This document shows, piece by piece, positions 46,001 through 54,667 of a stretch of 64,000 bases of DNA. Numbering within the stretch: the first letter of the stretch is position 1; every line of letters starts with the position of its first letter. The notes under the pieces are model-generated. The model saw only the letters and a program-made list of their open reading frames with translations, did not search any database and was not told the origin of the DNA. Origin of the DNA: Blastocatellia bacterium (GTDB lineage Bacteria; Acidobacteriota; Blastocatellia; UBA7656; JADIYM01); the NCBI GenBank assembly GCA_016705245.1, contig JADIYM010000005.1, positions 124,001-188,000 on the forward strand. Direction: 5' to 3'. Made by a program: the position numbers and the translations under genes.

Positions 46001-46773
46001 TTGCATCGTCGCTCGGCCTTCCGCTCGGCCCTGGTGTCTACGTTCCGTTTGGACCAGTGATCGCGCAGGATTCGACTGGCAAGTCCGACTACCACGCGCT
46101 TACGCTCGGCCTGAACAAGCGGTTCTCGCACGGCTACCAGTTCTCGGCGAGCTACACGTGGTCGCACGCGATCGACGACTCGACCGACCTGCAGACGCTG
46201 CTCGCGCCGCAGGACAACAACCGCCTCGATCTCGAGCGCGGCAACTCCTACTTCGACCAGCGCCATCGCTTCGTGTTCTCGGGCGTCTTCGCGAGCCCGT
46301 ACACGTGGAAGGATGAGGGCTTCTGGAAGAAGTTCCTTGCCGACTTCACCTTCTCGCCGATCGTCGAGCTCTCGTCGGGTCGTCCGTTCAATGTCCACTC
46401 GGCCGCTGACACGAACTTCGACTTCTCGAGCCAGACCGATCGTCCGAACGTGGTCTCTCCGGGATCGTCGGCACCGGCCGGCGTCGACGTCTTCAACACT
46501 CCCGCAGGTACGTTCTACCTTCCGGGATCCGGCGAGACGGGCTCGCTCGGTCGCACGACCGGAACGCGCCCAGGCTACGCGAGCGTCGATTTCCGTCTCA
46601 CGCGCCGAATCGAACTGAACGATCGAATCACACTCGAGCTCATCGGCGAGTGCTTCAACCTCTTCAACCGCGTCAACATCATCGACGTGAACAACAACTA
46701 CACGGTCGCCGGCACGCCGACGGCCGCTGCCGATCCCCGGCAGTTCCAGTTCAGGGCGAAGATCGCGTTCTGA
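43099..46773 (+). CDS. Oar-type TonB-dependent receptor with carboxypeptidase-regulatory domain
   Basis: 1224 residues. A signal peptide (AAAGLLMLASCLAFAQ), then a carboxypeptidase-regulatory-like domain (GVVTDSQGGVVPGATVTLRN, DGRYTLSGVPPANYEL), a plug (LPINGRSFLNFTLTS, VSIDGADNND, GRASGAVVNIITKSG) and a long beta-barrel ending in FRAKIAF with a terminal Phe for BAM recognition. Two cysteines pairs (CGNNPDC, CPTCG) occur in barrel loops. This architecture is massively expanded in Acidobacteriota; ligands are usually unknown. A TPR gene follows on the same strand. Confidence 0.93.
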   Translation: MRLTASSLLRRSFAAAGLLMLASCLAFAQSGVATADLTGVVTDSQGGVVPGATVTLRNVDTNIERTVTTNADGRYTLSGVPPANYELTISAQGFKKLQTSGLQLTVGQSAELDLALEVALSGSDTEVTIVAGTELIETTRTSVASTVDRNEIENLPINGRSFLNFTLTSSTIVRDNSPSIGPAPTAGLNAGGQRARSNNVSIDGADNNDNSVNGVRGAVSQEAVQEFQLITNSYAPEFGRASGAVVNIITKSGSNDFHGNVFGFFRHRSFQARNAFAISDDPAYTRAQYGATFGGPIKKDRTFFFMAFEQSRRQETAFSVIARDPAIFNLTGDQTAFASNPNVFDAFGLTDAFLASLGLNQAALAPLTAPLTLLRGNAETGLTGAFGLTSFIAANGFGPNGAFFPSGAAIPRTYVPLAGYDPATGFPLNGEFPISDETTLFSVRVDHQFNSNNNFTARYNYVPNESRGNQSNAQNQVYGQNALSRTARNDSSDQAIAASNTTTFGDGSFINEARFQFAHRRVDFLPECGNNPDCTDFNASQVAVNINGVGYFGREPFAPVLRTEKRIQFSDNLSWLKGSHSFKFGGDYNHIPVEAIFQLNFGGVYNFGELPGSVFFQPGTSASNALTLITTGLAASLIGNGVPPDQAQAIARSVGFQMVASVPGLTAVQAYGLGVPQNLIQGFGDDTSKFSNNQIGFFAQDSWRIRPNFTFNYGVRYDVETPPEFPPLTDVCPTCGAAEEALNIQQGFPSDKNNWQPRIAIAWDPWSDGKTVIRAAYGLFYDHPLLAAAFNSNIADGAQAPQLVLDPGTAARVFQGIPIPGLPAGSQLLDQQRFDPAVYPGAFSPLLPFTLHIDRDFEYGYSQQANLTIEREIVENFSASAAYLWVRGLHLNRPRDRNTPDVDLLLRNRDRAVALGLVPPGTNPSTVAVFAPAQGVVPAALFNFFRPSGPNYGYGETIGIPAAQLAGIASSLGLPLGPGVYVPFGPVIAQDSTGKSDYHALTLGLNKRFSHGYQFSASYTWSHAIDDSTDLQTLLAPQDNNRLDLERGNSYFDQRHRFVFSGVFASPYTWKDEGFWKKFLADFTFSPIVELSSGRPFNVHSAADTNFDFSSQTDRPNVVSPGSSAPAGVDVFNTPAGTFYLPGSGETGSLGRTTGTRPGYASVDFRLTRRIELNDRITLELIGECFNLFNRVNIIDVNNNYTVAGTPTAAADPRQFQFRAKIAF

Positions 46774-46922
46774 TCTCGTCACGCGTCCGATTCCCGAGGC
46801 CGCGCCGGTTGACCCATTTGGGCATTCGGCGCGGCCTCGGCCGTTGACGCAACGACTCGCCGCTCGGCAACATCAGACCAGCGCCAACGGATGATGTTCC
46901 GAAATCGAGAGGTGGAGCCGTG

Positions 46923-47891
46923 ATGGGACGTATTGCGGCGGCCGCGATGGCCGCGACCCTGGTCTTCAGCGCCGTGACGGCGTTTGGTCAGAACAGCACT
47001 CCGGAATGGGAAGCCGCTGTCGCAGCGTACAAGCAGCAGCGATTCCGGCAGGCGATATCCGACTTTCAGTACGTCGTCGAGTCGCACCCCGAGTTCCCTG
47101 AGACATACTTCTTTGTCGGACTGTCGCACTTCCGGCTCAAGGAGTACGGCAAGTCGATCGTTTCCCTCACGAAGTACGTGAATCTGTCAGAGAAGGCGAA
47201 GACCAAGATCGATCCCGGCGCTCGCGCCGCGATCGGAAGGGCGTACCTGTTCACGGACAATCCGCAGAAGGCGGTGACCGCCCTCACGATCGCGACCCAG
47301 CAGATCGCGGACGACGCGGTGAACTTCTACTACCTCGGCGTCGCGTACCAGAAGCTCAAGGAGACCGACAAGGCGATCGCAGCATACAGCGGTGCTTTGA
47401 AGATCAACGCGAAGGACACGTTCACGCTCGATGCACTGACGCGGCTGCTGATTGCCAAGGCCGTGCAGACCCAGGCGCCGCCGGACTTTCAGGCGGCGAT
47501 TGCCCGAGGCGAACAGCTCCGCCTCGTGAGAGACGATGCGGCAACCGCGATGCTGCTCGGAAGCGCCTACCTCAACGCCGGCGAGTTCGCGAAGGCGTCA
47601 GTGCATTTCGGCAAGGCGACGACGGCGACGCCGAAGGACCCGGTGGCGTGGTTCAATTACGGGCTCTCGCTGTCGCGGTCGGATCAGTTTGCGAAGGCCG
47701 AGCCGGCGTTGCTGAAGGCGGTCGAGATCGACGGCAACAATGCCGACGTGCTCACCGAGCTCGGATACGTGCAGGAGTCGCTGAAGAAATACGCCGAAGC
47801 GCAGACGGCTTACGAGAAGGCTCATGGCATTCGGCCGAGCCCGCAGCTCCAGGAATCGATCGACCGCTGCAAGCTGGTGACGGGCGGATAA
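46923..47891 (+). CDS. Exported TPR-repeat protein
   Basis: 322 residues from ATG 46923 (a GTG at 46920 is adjacent). A signal peptide (GRIAAAAMAATLVFSAVTAFG) precedes about seven tetratricopeptide repeats covering the rest: AVAAYKQQRFRQAISDFQYV, YFFVGLSHFRLKEYGKSIVS, NFYYLGVAYQKLKETDKAIA. TPR scaffolds mediate protein contacts. Its position 149 nt after the TonB receptor suggests periplasmic work with that receptor, which is an inference. Confidence 0.87.
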   Translation: MGRIAAAAMAATLVFSAVTAFGQNSTPEWEAAVAAYKQQRFRQAISDFQYVVESHPEFPETYFFVGLSHFRLKEYGKSIVSLTKYVNLSEKAKTKIDPGARAAIGRAYLFTDNPQKAVTALTIATQQIADDAVNFYYLGVAYQKLKETDKAIAAYSGALKINAKDTFTLDALTRLLIAKAVQTQAPPDFQAAIARGEQLRLVRDDAATAMLLGSAYLNAGEFAKASVHFGKATTATPKDPVAWFNYGLSLSRSDQFAKAEPALLKAVEIDGNNADVLTELGYVQESLKKYAEAQTAYEKAHGIRPSPQLQESIDRCKLVTGG

Positions 47892-47901
47892 GAAGACGTC
47901 G

Positions 47902-48025
47902 CCGTACAGAGGAAGAGCTTCGCGCACAGAGGCACGGAGACGTAGAGCCACAGAGTCTGAGGGCAAATTCGCCTCTATGCCTTTGTGTCTCCGTGCCTCC
48001 GTGCGCGAAGCTCTTCCTCTGCACG
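47902..48025. repeat. Family A hairpin repeat (copy A10), reversed arrangement
   Basis: Here the GAAGAGCTTCGCGCAC end lies on the outside of the stem and the CACGGAGACG units lie near the loop, the inside-out order of the other copies. It starts 10 nt after the TPR stop. The remaining 135 nt to the next gene show no strong promoter. Confidence 0.87.
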
Positions 48026-48160
48026 GCGACGCCTTTTTCCTCACCCTCCCACAGGTCACCGCAACTCTCCGAACATTCCCGGGAACCGATTCCACCTCCT
48101 CGCGTCTCTACCCCCAACGCGCCACCAAGCGCCACCGACGACCGACCGAGGAGACCCGCC

Positions 48161-48928
48161 ATGACCGATCCGAACCGCCTGCTCAACGACATCCGCATTG
48201 CGACGCCTTGCACGGCAAATTGGGACCAGATGACCGGAACCGACACAGTTCGCTTCTGCGGCGAGTGCAAGCTCAACGTCTACAACATCTCGGGAATGCA
48301 GGCGAAGGAAGCGGCCAGGCTCGTCGAGAGCGCCGAAGGACGACTCTGCGTGCGGCTCTACAAGAAGACCGATGGCACCGTGCTCACGCAGAACTGCCCG
48401 GTCGGCGTTCGCGCCGCGATGCGCCGTGCGACGCGCGCGGCCGGCGCCGCACTCACGGCCGCACTCGGAATTTTCGCGGTCTTCTCCGTGCGATCTGCCG
48501 CGGCAGGTGATGGGCAGCAATGCGAAAAGCCGAATCCGACTGTGCCGCAAGTGCTTCAGGGAGGCTTCGCACCGCCTCGGCAGCATCAGGTCAAGATGGG
48601 CAAGATCGCACTTCCGAGACGTCGAGGCGAGTCCGTGCTCGTCAACGTCCGCGACGAGAGCGGGATCAAACTCATCGGCGCCGAGGTCGTCCTCACGAAT
48701 CCGGAGACAGGCGAAGCCGTTATTGCCGACCAGGAGGCACCGGGGCTCTATCGCTTCGACGGCGTCGAGCCCGGCGTCTACACGATCTCGGTCACCGCCA
48801 ATGGTTTCACGAATCCCCTGCCGCGCTCGCTGCGCGTCCGCGCGGGGAAGCAGGCCAGCGTCGCGTTCACGCTCGAGTCGGGCGAAGTGCGCGTGCTCCT
48901 CGGAGAAATGGTCGCTCCCCAGCGCTGA
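48161..48928 (+). CDS. Membrane-anchored protein with Cys-rich N-terminus and carboxypeptidase-regulatory domain
   Basis: 255 residues. The N-terminal domain has PCTANWDQMTGTDTVRFCGE followed by CKLNVYNISGM, LCVRLYKKTDG and NCPVG; five or six cysteines resemble a zinc-ribbon-like module found in Bacteroidota and Acidobacteriota proteins. A transmembrane helix (AAGAALTAALGIFAVFSV) follows, then a periplasmic carboxypeptidase-regulatory-like domain (VNVRDESGIKLIGAEVVLTN to LYRFDGVEPGVYTISVTANG). Role unknown; the Cys module would face the cytoplasm. Confidence 0.75.
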   Translation: MTDPNRLLNDIRIATPCTANWDQMTGTDTVRFCGECKLNVYNISGMQAKEAARLVESAEGRLCVRLYKKTDGTVLTQNCPVGVRAAMRRATRAAGAALTAALGIFAVFSVRSAAAGDGQQCEKPNPTVPQVLQGGFAPPRQHQVKMGKIALPRRRGESVLVNVRDESGIKLIGAEVVLTNPETGEAVIADQEAPGLYRFDGVEPGVYTISVTANGFTNPLPRSLRVRAGKQASVAFTLESGEVRVLLGEMVAPQR

Positions 48929-48972
48929 ACCGGACTCCGGGCTGCGGGGCGACGCGCCGCGGACGACGCCGG

Positions 48973-50055
48973 TTAGGCCGGCTCGTCAGCGGCGCAGTAG
49001 GTATCGCACGCCCACTCCTGCTCCGAGAGCGCTTCGACCGCGCTCGCCGATCCGGCCACCGCCGCCGCTTCGACGACGCGCTCATCGGTGAAGTAGGACT
49101 CGACGCGTTCGAGCAGCTCCGGGATCGACTGCGATCGCAGCAGGCTCTGGCGGAAGTCCGCACCGCCGGGCAGTCCCTTGGTGAAATAGTTGCAAAGCTG
49201 CTTCAGCTTGCCTGGGATCGCCTTGTCGGGCAGATCGTCGCGAATCAATTCGTAGTAACGAAGGATGACGCGGTACTTCTCGTCGAGCGATGGCACTGGC
49301 ACTGTCTCACGTCGCTGCAGCGCCTGTGCCTCGCGGAAGATGAACGGATTCGCGATGGCGCCGCGACCGATCATCACGCCGTCGACGCCCGTCTCGTCGA
49401 GCCGCGCGAGCGCGCCCTCCGGAGTCACGACGTCGCCTGAGCCGACGACCGGAATGGAGACGGCCTGCTTCACCTCGGCGATGCGATTCCAGTCCGACGA
49501 GCCCTTGTAGCCCTGCTCCTTCGTCCGTCCGTGGACGGCGATCATCTGGCCTCCGCAATCCTCGATGAGCTTTGCGACCTCGACGCAGTTGACGAGATTG
49601 TCGTTCCAGCCACTGCGGATCTTGACCGTCATCGGTATGGAGATCGACCGGCGGATTCCCTTCAGGATCTTCTCCAGCTGGGGGAGATCCTTCAAGAGGT
49701 TCGAGCCGCCGCCGCCCTTGATGACCTTCTTCGCTGGACAGCCGCAGTTGACGTCGAGAATGTCAGCGCCGACCTCCTCCACGACCTCGGCCGCCTGCCT
49801 CATTCGTTCGTCGTCGTAGCCGAAGATCTGGATCGAGATCGGGCGCTCCTCAGGGAGAAATCGCAGCAGTCGGTGCGTGCGCAGATTGCCGCGCGTCAGA
49901 CCCTCGACGCTGACGAACTCCGTGACGATGAGCCCGACGCCGCCGAGCTCCTTGATGAGGCGACGGAAAGGCGAATCCGTCACGCCGGCCATTGGGGCGA
50001 GGATGAGATTCGGTTCGACCGGAACCCGGTCCGCAATTGAAAAGCCCGTCGTCAT
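48973..50055 (-). CDS. dusB: tRNA-dihydrouridine synthase
   Basis: 360 residues from ATG 50055. The FMN-dependent Dus TIM barrel shows LILAPMAGVTDSPFRRL, the catalytic Cys in DVNCGCPAKKVIKGGGGSNL, TVKIRSGWND, AVHGRTKEQGYKG and VGSGDVVTPEGA. It reduces uridine to dihydrouridine in tRNA D-loops. Similarity to DusB over other Dus types is a judgement by eye. Divergent from ilvE; the C-terminus is longer than usual. Confidence 0.9.
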   Translation of the reverse strand: MTTGFSIADRVPVEPNLILAPMAGVTDSPFRRLIKELGGVGLIVTEFVSVEGLTRGNLRTHRLLRFLPEERPISIQIFGYDDERMRQAAEVVEEVGADILDVNCGCPAKKVIKGGGGSNLLKDLPQLEKILKGIRRSISIPMTVKIRSGWNDNLVNCVEVAKLIEDCGGQMIAVHGRTKEQGYKGSSDWNRIAEVKQAVSIPVVGSGDVVTPEGALARLDETGVDGVMIGRGAIANPFIFREAQALQRRETVPVPSLDEKYRVILRYYELIRDDLPDKAIPGKLKQLCNYFTKGLPGGADFRQSLLRSQSIPELLERVESYFTDERVVEAAAVAGSASAVEALSEQEWACDTYCAADEPA

Positions 50056-50093
50056 GCCAACCACGGAGCTTACCATGCTCAGGACGTGACCCG

Positions 50094-50123
50094 TTGACGC
50101 TTCGCTGACCGGTCCCGTAGAGT
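50094..50123 (+). promoter_or_regulatory. Putative ilvE promoter
   Basis: TTGACG (50094-50099), 18-nt spacer, TAGAGT (50118-50123), 78 nt upstream of the ilvE ATG in the divergent dusB-ilvE gap. Confidence 0.5.
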
Positions 50124-50201
50124 GGCGTCCCGTTCGCGCTCCCTTTCCCACCTGCTCGAGACGCGAACACGAATCTCCAGGATCACGAAGAAGGGCACAC
50201 C

Positions 50202-51143
50202 ATGGCGATTGAGGTCGGCGGCGTCGAAGTCGGAGAGAAGATCTGGCACAACGGAGAGATCAAGGCGTGGGGGGACGCGAATATCCACGTCATGTCGCAC
50301 GTCGTGCACTACGGATCGTCCCTTTTCGAGGGCATCCGGTGTTACGCGACCGAACGCGGTCCGGCGATCTTTCGACTCGGGGACCACGTCAGGCGGCTCA
50401 TGGACTCGTGCCACATCTACCGGATGCCGGTGAAGTATTCGCGCGACGAGATCGTCGCGGCATGCCGTGACCTGGTGAAGATGAACGGGTTTCAGGCCTG
50501 CTACATTCGTCCGATCGTCTTTCGAGGGTTCGGCACGTTTGGCGTGAATCCGTTCCCGGCACCGGTCGAGACCTATATCGCGACGTGGGCGTGGGGGAAG
50601 TACCTCGGCGACGAGGCACTCGAACAGGGTGTGGACACGTGTGTCTCCAGCTGGGCGCGTCTGGCCCCGAACACGTTCCCGGCGATGGCCAAGTCCGGCG
50701 CGAACTACATGAATTCGCAGCTCATCAAGATGGAGGCGATCGTCAACGGATTCGTCGAGGGCATCGCGCTAGACGTGCAGGGATACGTCTCGGAGGGCAG
50801 CGGCGAGAACATCTTCGTGGTCAGGAACGGAAAGGTGTTCACGCCGCCGCTCCACGCCTCGATCCTGCCGGGGATCACCCGGGCGTCGATCATCACGCTC
50901 TGCAAGGACCTCGACATCCCGATCATCGAACGTGGCGTGCCGCGCGAGTTGCTCTACGTGGCGGACGAGGCTTTCTTCACGGGGACCGCTGCCGAGGTCA
51001 CGCCGATCCGCTCGGTCGACCGCATCCAGATCGGGGAGGGGCGGCGCGGACCGATCACCGAACGGCTGCAGAAGGCGTTTTTCGACGTCACGATGGGCCG
51101 GAGCGAGGACACGCACGGCTGGCTGACGCCGGTCGGGGATTGA
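50202..51143 (+). CDS. ilvE: Branched-chain amino acid aminotransferase
   Basis: 313 residues, a class IV PLP enzyme. HVVHYGSSLFEGIRCY, the PLP lysine in MAKSGANYMNSQL, LDVQGYVSEGSGENIFVV and LPGITRASIITL are diagnostic, as is GTAAEVTPIRSVD. It interconverts Ile/Leu/Val and their 2-oxo acids with glutamate. It appears monocistronic, ending before repeat A11. Confidence 0.95.
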   Translation: MAIEVGGVEVGEKIWHNGEIKAWGDANIHVMSHVVHYGSSLFEGIRCYATERGPAIFRLGDHVRRLMDSCHIYRMPVKYSRDEIVAACRDLVKMNGFQACYIRPIVFRGFGTFGVNPFPAPVETYIATWAWGKYLGDEALEQGVDTCVSSWARLAPNTFPAMAKSGANYMNSQLIKMEAIVNGFVEGIALDVQGYVSEGSGENIFVVRNGKVFTPPLHASILPGITRASIITLCKDLDIPIIERGVPRELLYVADEAFFTGTAAEVTPIRSVDRIQIGEGRRGPITERLQKAFFDVTMGRSEDTHGWLTPVGD

Positions 51144-51166
51144 GGCGAGCGAAACCTGGCTCTTGC

Positions 51167-51258
51167 CTCTGTGCCTCTCTGTGGCTCTGTGTGCGAAGCT
51201 CTGCCCCGTCAGAGGGAGAGCTTCGCACACAGAGGCACAGGGGCACGGAGCCACAGAG
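51167..51258. repeat. Family A hairpin repeat (copy A11)
   Basis: CTCTGTGCCTCTCTGTGGCT pairs with the right arm ending GGAGCCACAGAG; TGCGAAGCTCT / AGAGCTTCGCA flank the loop. It starts 23 nt after ilvE and ends 4 nt before the next promoter. Confidence 0.9.
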
Positions 51259-51262
51259 CGTT

Positions 51263-51292
51263 TTGACACTCGAGCCAGCGCTCTGCTACGGT
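51263..51292 (+). promoter_or_regulatory. Putative promoter of the lipoprotein/transport gene set
   Basis: TTGACA (51263-51268), 18-nt spacer, TACGGT (51287-51292), 33 nt before the ATG. The -35 is perfect, the -10 weak. Confidence 0.5.
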
Positions 51293-51324
51293 GCCTGTTT
51301 GTGTCTGCGGTGAACTTCTGACCC

Positions 51325-52313
51325 ATGCTGAACCGACGAACCCTGTGTGCCGGGATGCTTGCCATCGTAGCGCTCACGTCGGCATGCGTGCGGAGCGTGA
51401 AGGTCCCGCGCCAACTCGCCGTCGACCCGCCGGCTACGACTGCGCAATTGCTCGGCCGCCTGAAGCTGTTCACCGACGTCAGCCGTATCCAGGCCGTTGC
51501 AACCCTTCGCTTCCGCGATCTGCGTGACGCCGGCATCGGGCGGAACAAGGAGTACCGGGCGCTGATGGCACTCTCGTCCTGTCCCGGCCGGCGAACATCC
51601 GCCTTCTGATCAAGGCGCCGTTCGTCGGAAAACGTGTAGCCGACATGGTCTCGGACGGGACAAAATTCACGGTGAAGGTGCTCTACCCCGAAGACAAGCG
51701 CAAGTACCTCATCGGCACGAACGCGGGACGTTATCGACGAGTCGAGTCGGGCATGCAGACCGCGGATCCTGCCCTCCAGCGCGCCGGGGCGCTCGCGAAC
51801 ATCCGGCCACAACATCTGACGGCGGCCTTCTTGATGGCACCGCTCGATCTCGAGACGGCGGATGGCGTCTACGTGCTCGACGAAGAGCGCCGGCTCGAGC
51901 CAGGTCTCAAGAAGGACGAGCAGGTCATTCGGACCTTCTACGTTCTCACGCTGCTCGAGCGGACCGGGAACGGGGCCGAGGCGCACGTCGTCAGGCGGCT
52001 CTGGTTCGACCGGTGCAAGACCGGCACGCCGCTTGCACGTCAGGATCTATATGAGGATGGCCGAGTCGCGACAACGATTCGATATGAAGGTACGATCCGA
52101 TCCGAGGACGGGCGTCCGTGGGTCGATCGTGTCGCCATCGAGCGCGTCGACGATCTCTACGCGGTTGACGTTCTCTTTGCGGAAGGTGCACTTACGCTCG
52201 ACGGCGAGGTCCCGGACGAAGCGTTTACTCTCGGCAACGACGAGAACCTCGAGGTGATCGATCTCGACAAGCGGGCGGATCTGCTCGAACCAGCCGCCGC
52301 AACGCGTCCCTGA
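51325..52313 (+). CDS. Lipoprotein, LolB/DUF4292-like, frameshifted as given
   Basis: About 329 residues. The signal ends in ALTSACVRS, giving a lipidated Cys near residue 18. The early part (KLFTDVSRIQAVATLRFRDL) and SRPANIRLLIKAPFVGK recall LolA/LolB-fold, DUF4292-type proteins that bind lipid or lipoprotein acyl chains in an open beta-barrel. As written it stops at 51609; a missing base near 51557-51562 restores EYRA-DGTLVLSRPANIRLL and reading to 52313. It is followed by a LolCDE-type permease and ATPase and a LolA-like gene, supporting a role in lipoprotein traffic. Confidence 0.72.
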
Positions 52314-52337
52314 CGGGACGCCATCGGATTCCGACAC

Positions 52338-53474
52338 ATGGACAGTCTCGTCTTCGAAAACGTACGTCATCGCCCGCTCCGGACGATCATCAGCCTGTCG
52401 GGTGTCGCAATCGGCGTCGTCCTCACGGTTCTGACGGTCGGTCTCGCCCACGGCATGCTCCGCAACACCGCGGAACGGCAGGCAAACGTCTCGGCCGAGA
52501 TCATGTTCTATGCCGCGGGCGATTTCTCGCCAGCGACCGGGCAGGCGCTCGGCCTCGACACGCTCTACAAGACCGCTATTCTCGAAGGCACGTCGCGCGT
52601 TCAGCCGATTGCCGGCGTCGCGGAAGTGTCTCCGGTCGCCCAGTATCTTCAGACGAGCGTGAGCGGCGTTGGCTTCGAGATCGTCGAAGGTGTGGATTTC
52701 GCGTCCTACTCGAATGTCACGGATCTGAAGATCGTGGACGGGCGTTTCGCCGTTGGCGACGAAGCGGTGGTCGACCGGCGTTACGCGCGCGACAAGAAGG
52801 ACATCAACGGACAGCCGATCGCCATCGGATCGAAGATTCTGCTCTTCGGGCGCCCCGTCCCGGTCGTCGGCATCTACGAGCCGGAAATCGGAGCGCGACT
52901 GAAGCTGCCTCTCGACACGTTGCAGCGACTCGTCGTCAACGGCGCCGAAAAGTGCTCGTTGCTGCTCATAAAGGTCAAGAATCCGGCGGAGCAGGACCAG
53001 GTTGCCGCGGCTCTTCGGGCGACCTATCCGTCGAATCGGATCGTCATGTCGCGCGATCTGCCGAGCATCGTGTCTGGATCGATCGGCTCGCTCGAGGTTT
53101 TCCTTAAAGTTGTCGTGCGCCTGGCGGCGGTCGTGTCGACGCTCGTCATTCTGCTGGCGATGTACACGACGATCATCGAGCGGACGCGCGAGATCGGCGT
53201 CCTCAAGAGTCTCGGCGCGTCGAAGACCTTCATCGTCGTCACGATCGTGAAGGAAGCACTGCTCATCGCCGTCCTCGGAATCCTGGTGGGGGCCGCGGTA
53301 TCGGTACTTGGCAAGTTCGGCGTCGAAGCAGCGACGTCCCTTCACGTCGACGTCGAGCTCAAGTGGCTTGCGATTGCGGCGGTCATCGGACTCGTGAGCT
53401 CGGTTGCCGGAGCGCTCTATCCGGCGATTCGCGCGGCGTATCAGGATCCGGTGAAGGCACTCAGCTACGAGTAG
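52338..53474 (+). CDS. MacB/LolC-type ABC transporter permease
   Basis: 378 residues. The N-terminal helix ([21 protein letters not shown]) is followed by a large periplasmic MacB-PCD domain (about 30-240) and an FtsX-type three-helix C-terminus with [19 protein letters not shown]. This is type VII exporter / LolCE topology (four helices). It starts 24 nt after the lipoprotein gene, and an ATPase follows 70 nt later. Only one permease gene is present, so a homodimer is likely. Confidence 0.9.
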   Translation: MDSLVFENVRHRPLRTIISLSGVAIGVVLTVLTVGLAHGMLRNTAERQANVSAEIMFYAAGDFSPATGQALGLDTLYKTAILEGTSRVQPIAGVAEVSPVAQYLQTSVSGVGFEIVEGVDFASYSNVTDLKIVDGRFAVGDEAVVDRRYARDKKDINGQPIAIGSKILLFGRPVPVVGIYEPEIGARLKLPLDTLQRLVVNGAEKCSLLLIKVKNPAEQDQVAAALRATYPSNRIVMSRDLPSIVSGSIGSLEVFLKVVVRLAAVVSTLVILLAMYTTIIERTREIGVLKSLGASKTFIVVTIVKEALLIAVLGILVGAAVSVLGKFGVEAATSLHVDVELKWLAIAAVIGLVSSVAGALYPAIRAAYQDPVKALSYE

Positions 53475-53544
53475 CGCTTTGCGAGAGCGGCTCGATGGGC
53501 GAAACTGTTGGATTGGAAACGAGTTGGTGGAACGGCAACACGGA

Positions 53545-54276
53545 ATGAGCACGATTCTCCAGACGATCGACCTGCGAATGACTTACCACGTTGGCAAGAT
53601 GGACGTGCACGCGCTGCGCGGACTGTCGCTCGAGGTCGAACGGGGCGAGTTTCTGGCCATCATGGGCCCGTCCGGCTGCGGCAAGTCGACGTTGCTTCAC
53701 CTTTGCGGTGGTCTGCTGACCCCGACGGAAGGCAAGGTGCTCGTTGACGGTGAAGAGATCACGGCAAGCTCGGATGCGCGGCGCACCGACGTCCGGCGCC
53801 GCAAGATCGGCTTCGTCTTCCAGAAGTTCAACCTCTTCCCGACGCTGACGGCTGAGGGGAACCTGAAACTAGCCGAACGGATCTTCGGAAAGGGATCCGG
53901 CAATGGTGAGCGCCGGCGCGAGGTGTTGAGCCTGCTCAAGCTCGAAAGCAAGATGCGCCACAAGCCGCTGGAGCTTTCTGGAGGCGAGCAGCAGCGTGTC
54001 GCGATCGCGCGAGCGCTCGTCAATGAGCCGGCGCTGATTCTCGCCGACGAGCCGACGGGAAACCTCGACTCGGAGAACTCCGAAATAGTGCTGTCGATGC
54101 TTCGGGACCTCAACAAGAAGACGAACCAGACGATCGTGATGATCACGCACAATCCGGAGGCCGCGCAATACGCGGACCGGATCATCCACATGCGGGACGG
54201 TCACGTGGTGTCCGAGGAGCGGCCGGTCGCGCCGCCGGTTCCCGAAGGAACGGAGCTGGAGGGGGTACACTCGTGA
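53545..54276 (+). CDS. ABC transporter ATPase, LolD/MacB type
   Basis: 243 residues. [17 protein letters not shown] (Walker A), [13 protein letters not shown] (Q-loop), [15 protein letters not shown] (signature), [11 protein letters not shown] (Walker B) and the H-loop [11 protein letters not shown]. It powers the adjacent MacB/LolC-like permease. It overlaps the next gene by four nt (GTGA). Confidence 0.93.
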   Translation: MSTILQTIDLRMTYHVGKMDVHALRGLSLEVERGEFLAIMGPSGCGKSTLLHLCGGLLTPTEGKVLVDGEEITASSDARRTDVRRRKIGFVFQKFNLFPTLTAEGNLKLAERIFGKGSGNGERRREVLSLLKLESKMRHKPLELSGGEQQRVAIARALVNEPALILADEPTGNLDSENSEIVLSMLRDLNKKTNQTIVMITHNPEAAQYADRIIHMRDGHVVSEERPVAPPVPEGTELEGVHS

Positions 54277-54593
54277 ACCTCTTCGTCATCCTCAAAAAGA
54301 TCTGGTACTGGTCGTATCCGCGGGAAACGTGGCAATACGACGTAATGTGTGTGGCAATTCTGGCCTTCATCTTCCTGGTGCCGGCAAGGGTCTTCGACGA
54401 CCCGGAGGCACGCCCAAGGTGGGAGGGATCGCTCAAGGAAACGCGGATCACTGCCGATACCATCAAAGATGACACGGTCGAGAGTCTGTCAGCCGCGGCC
54501 GGCGGCGGGACGGTCCACCGCGTAGAGGTTTTGCGGTCCGCGGACGGCAAAGTGCAGGCCTATCGGGTCTGGACGTTGCCGGACGGGAATTAA
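54273..54593 (+). CDS. Small inner-membrane protein, function unknown
   Basis: 106 residues from a GTG overlapping the ATPase stop. One transmembrane helix ([19 protein letters not shown]) and a small periplasmic part ([20 protein letters not shown]). No family recognised. Coupling to the ATPase and the LolA-like gene downstream make it a candidate accessory subunit of the transporter. Confidence 0.72.
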   Translation: MNLFVILKKIWYWSYPRETWQYDVMCVAILAFIFLVPARVFDDPEARPRWEGSLKETRITADTIKDDTVESLSAAAGGGTVHRVEVLRSADGKVQAYRVWTLPDGN

Positions 54594-54629
54594 AGAAGAT
54601 TTTCACAACATATCTCAGGCGAGGATCGT

Positions 54630-54638
54630 TGCTATACT
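54630..54638 (+). promoter_or_regulatory. Extended -10 promoter element before the LolA-like gene
   Basis: TGCTATACT is an extended -10 (TGN-TATACT, hexamer 54633-54638) with no good -35. It may give the LolA-like gene its own promoter. Confidence 0.5.
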
Positions 54639-54667
54639 TGCCTTGAAGACAGGAACGGGAGTGTAAG

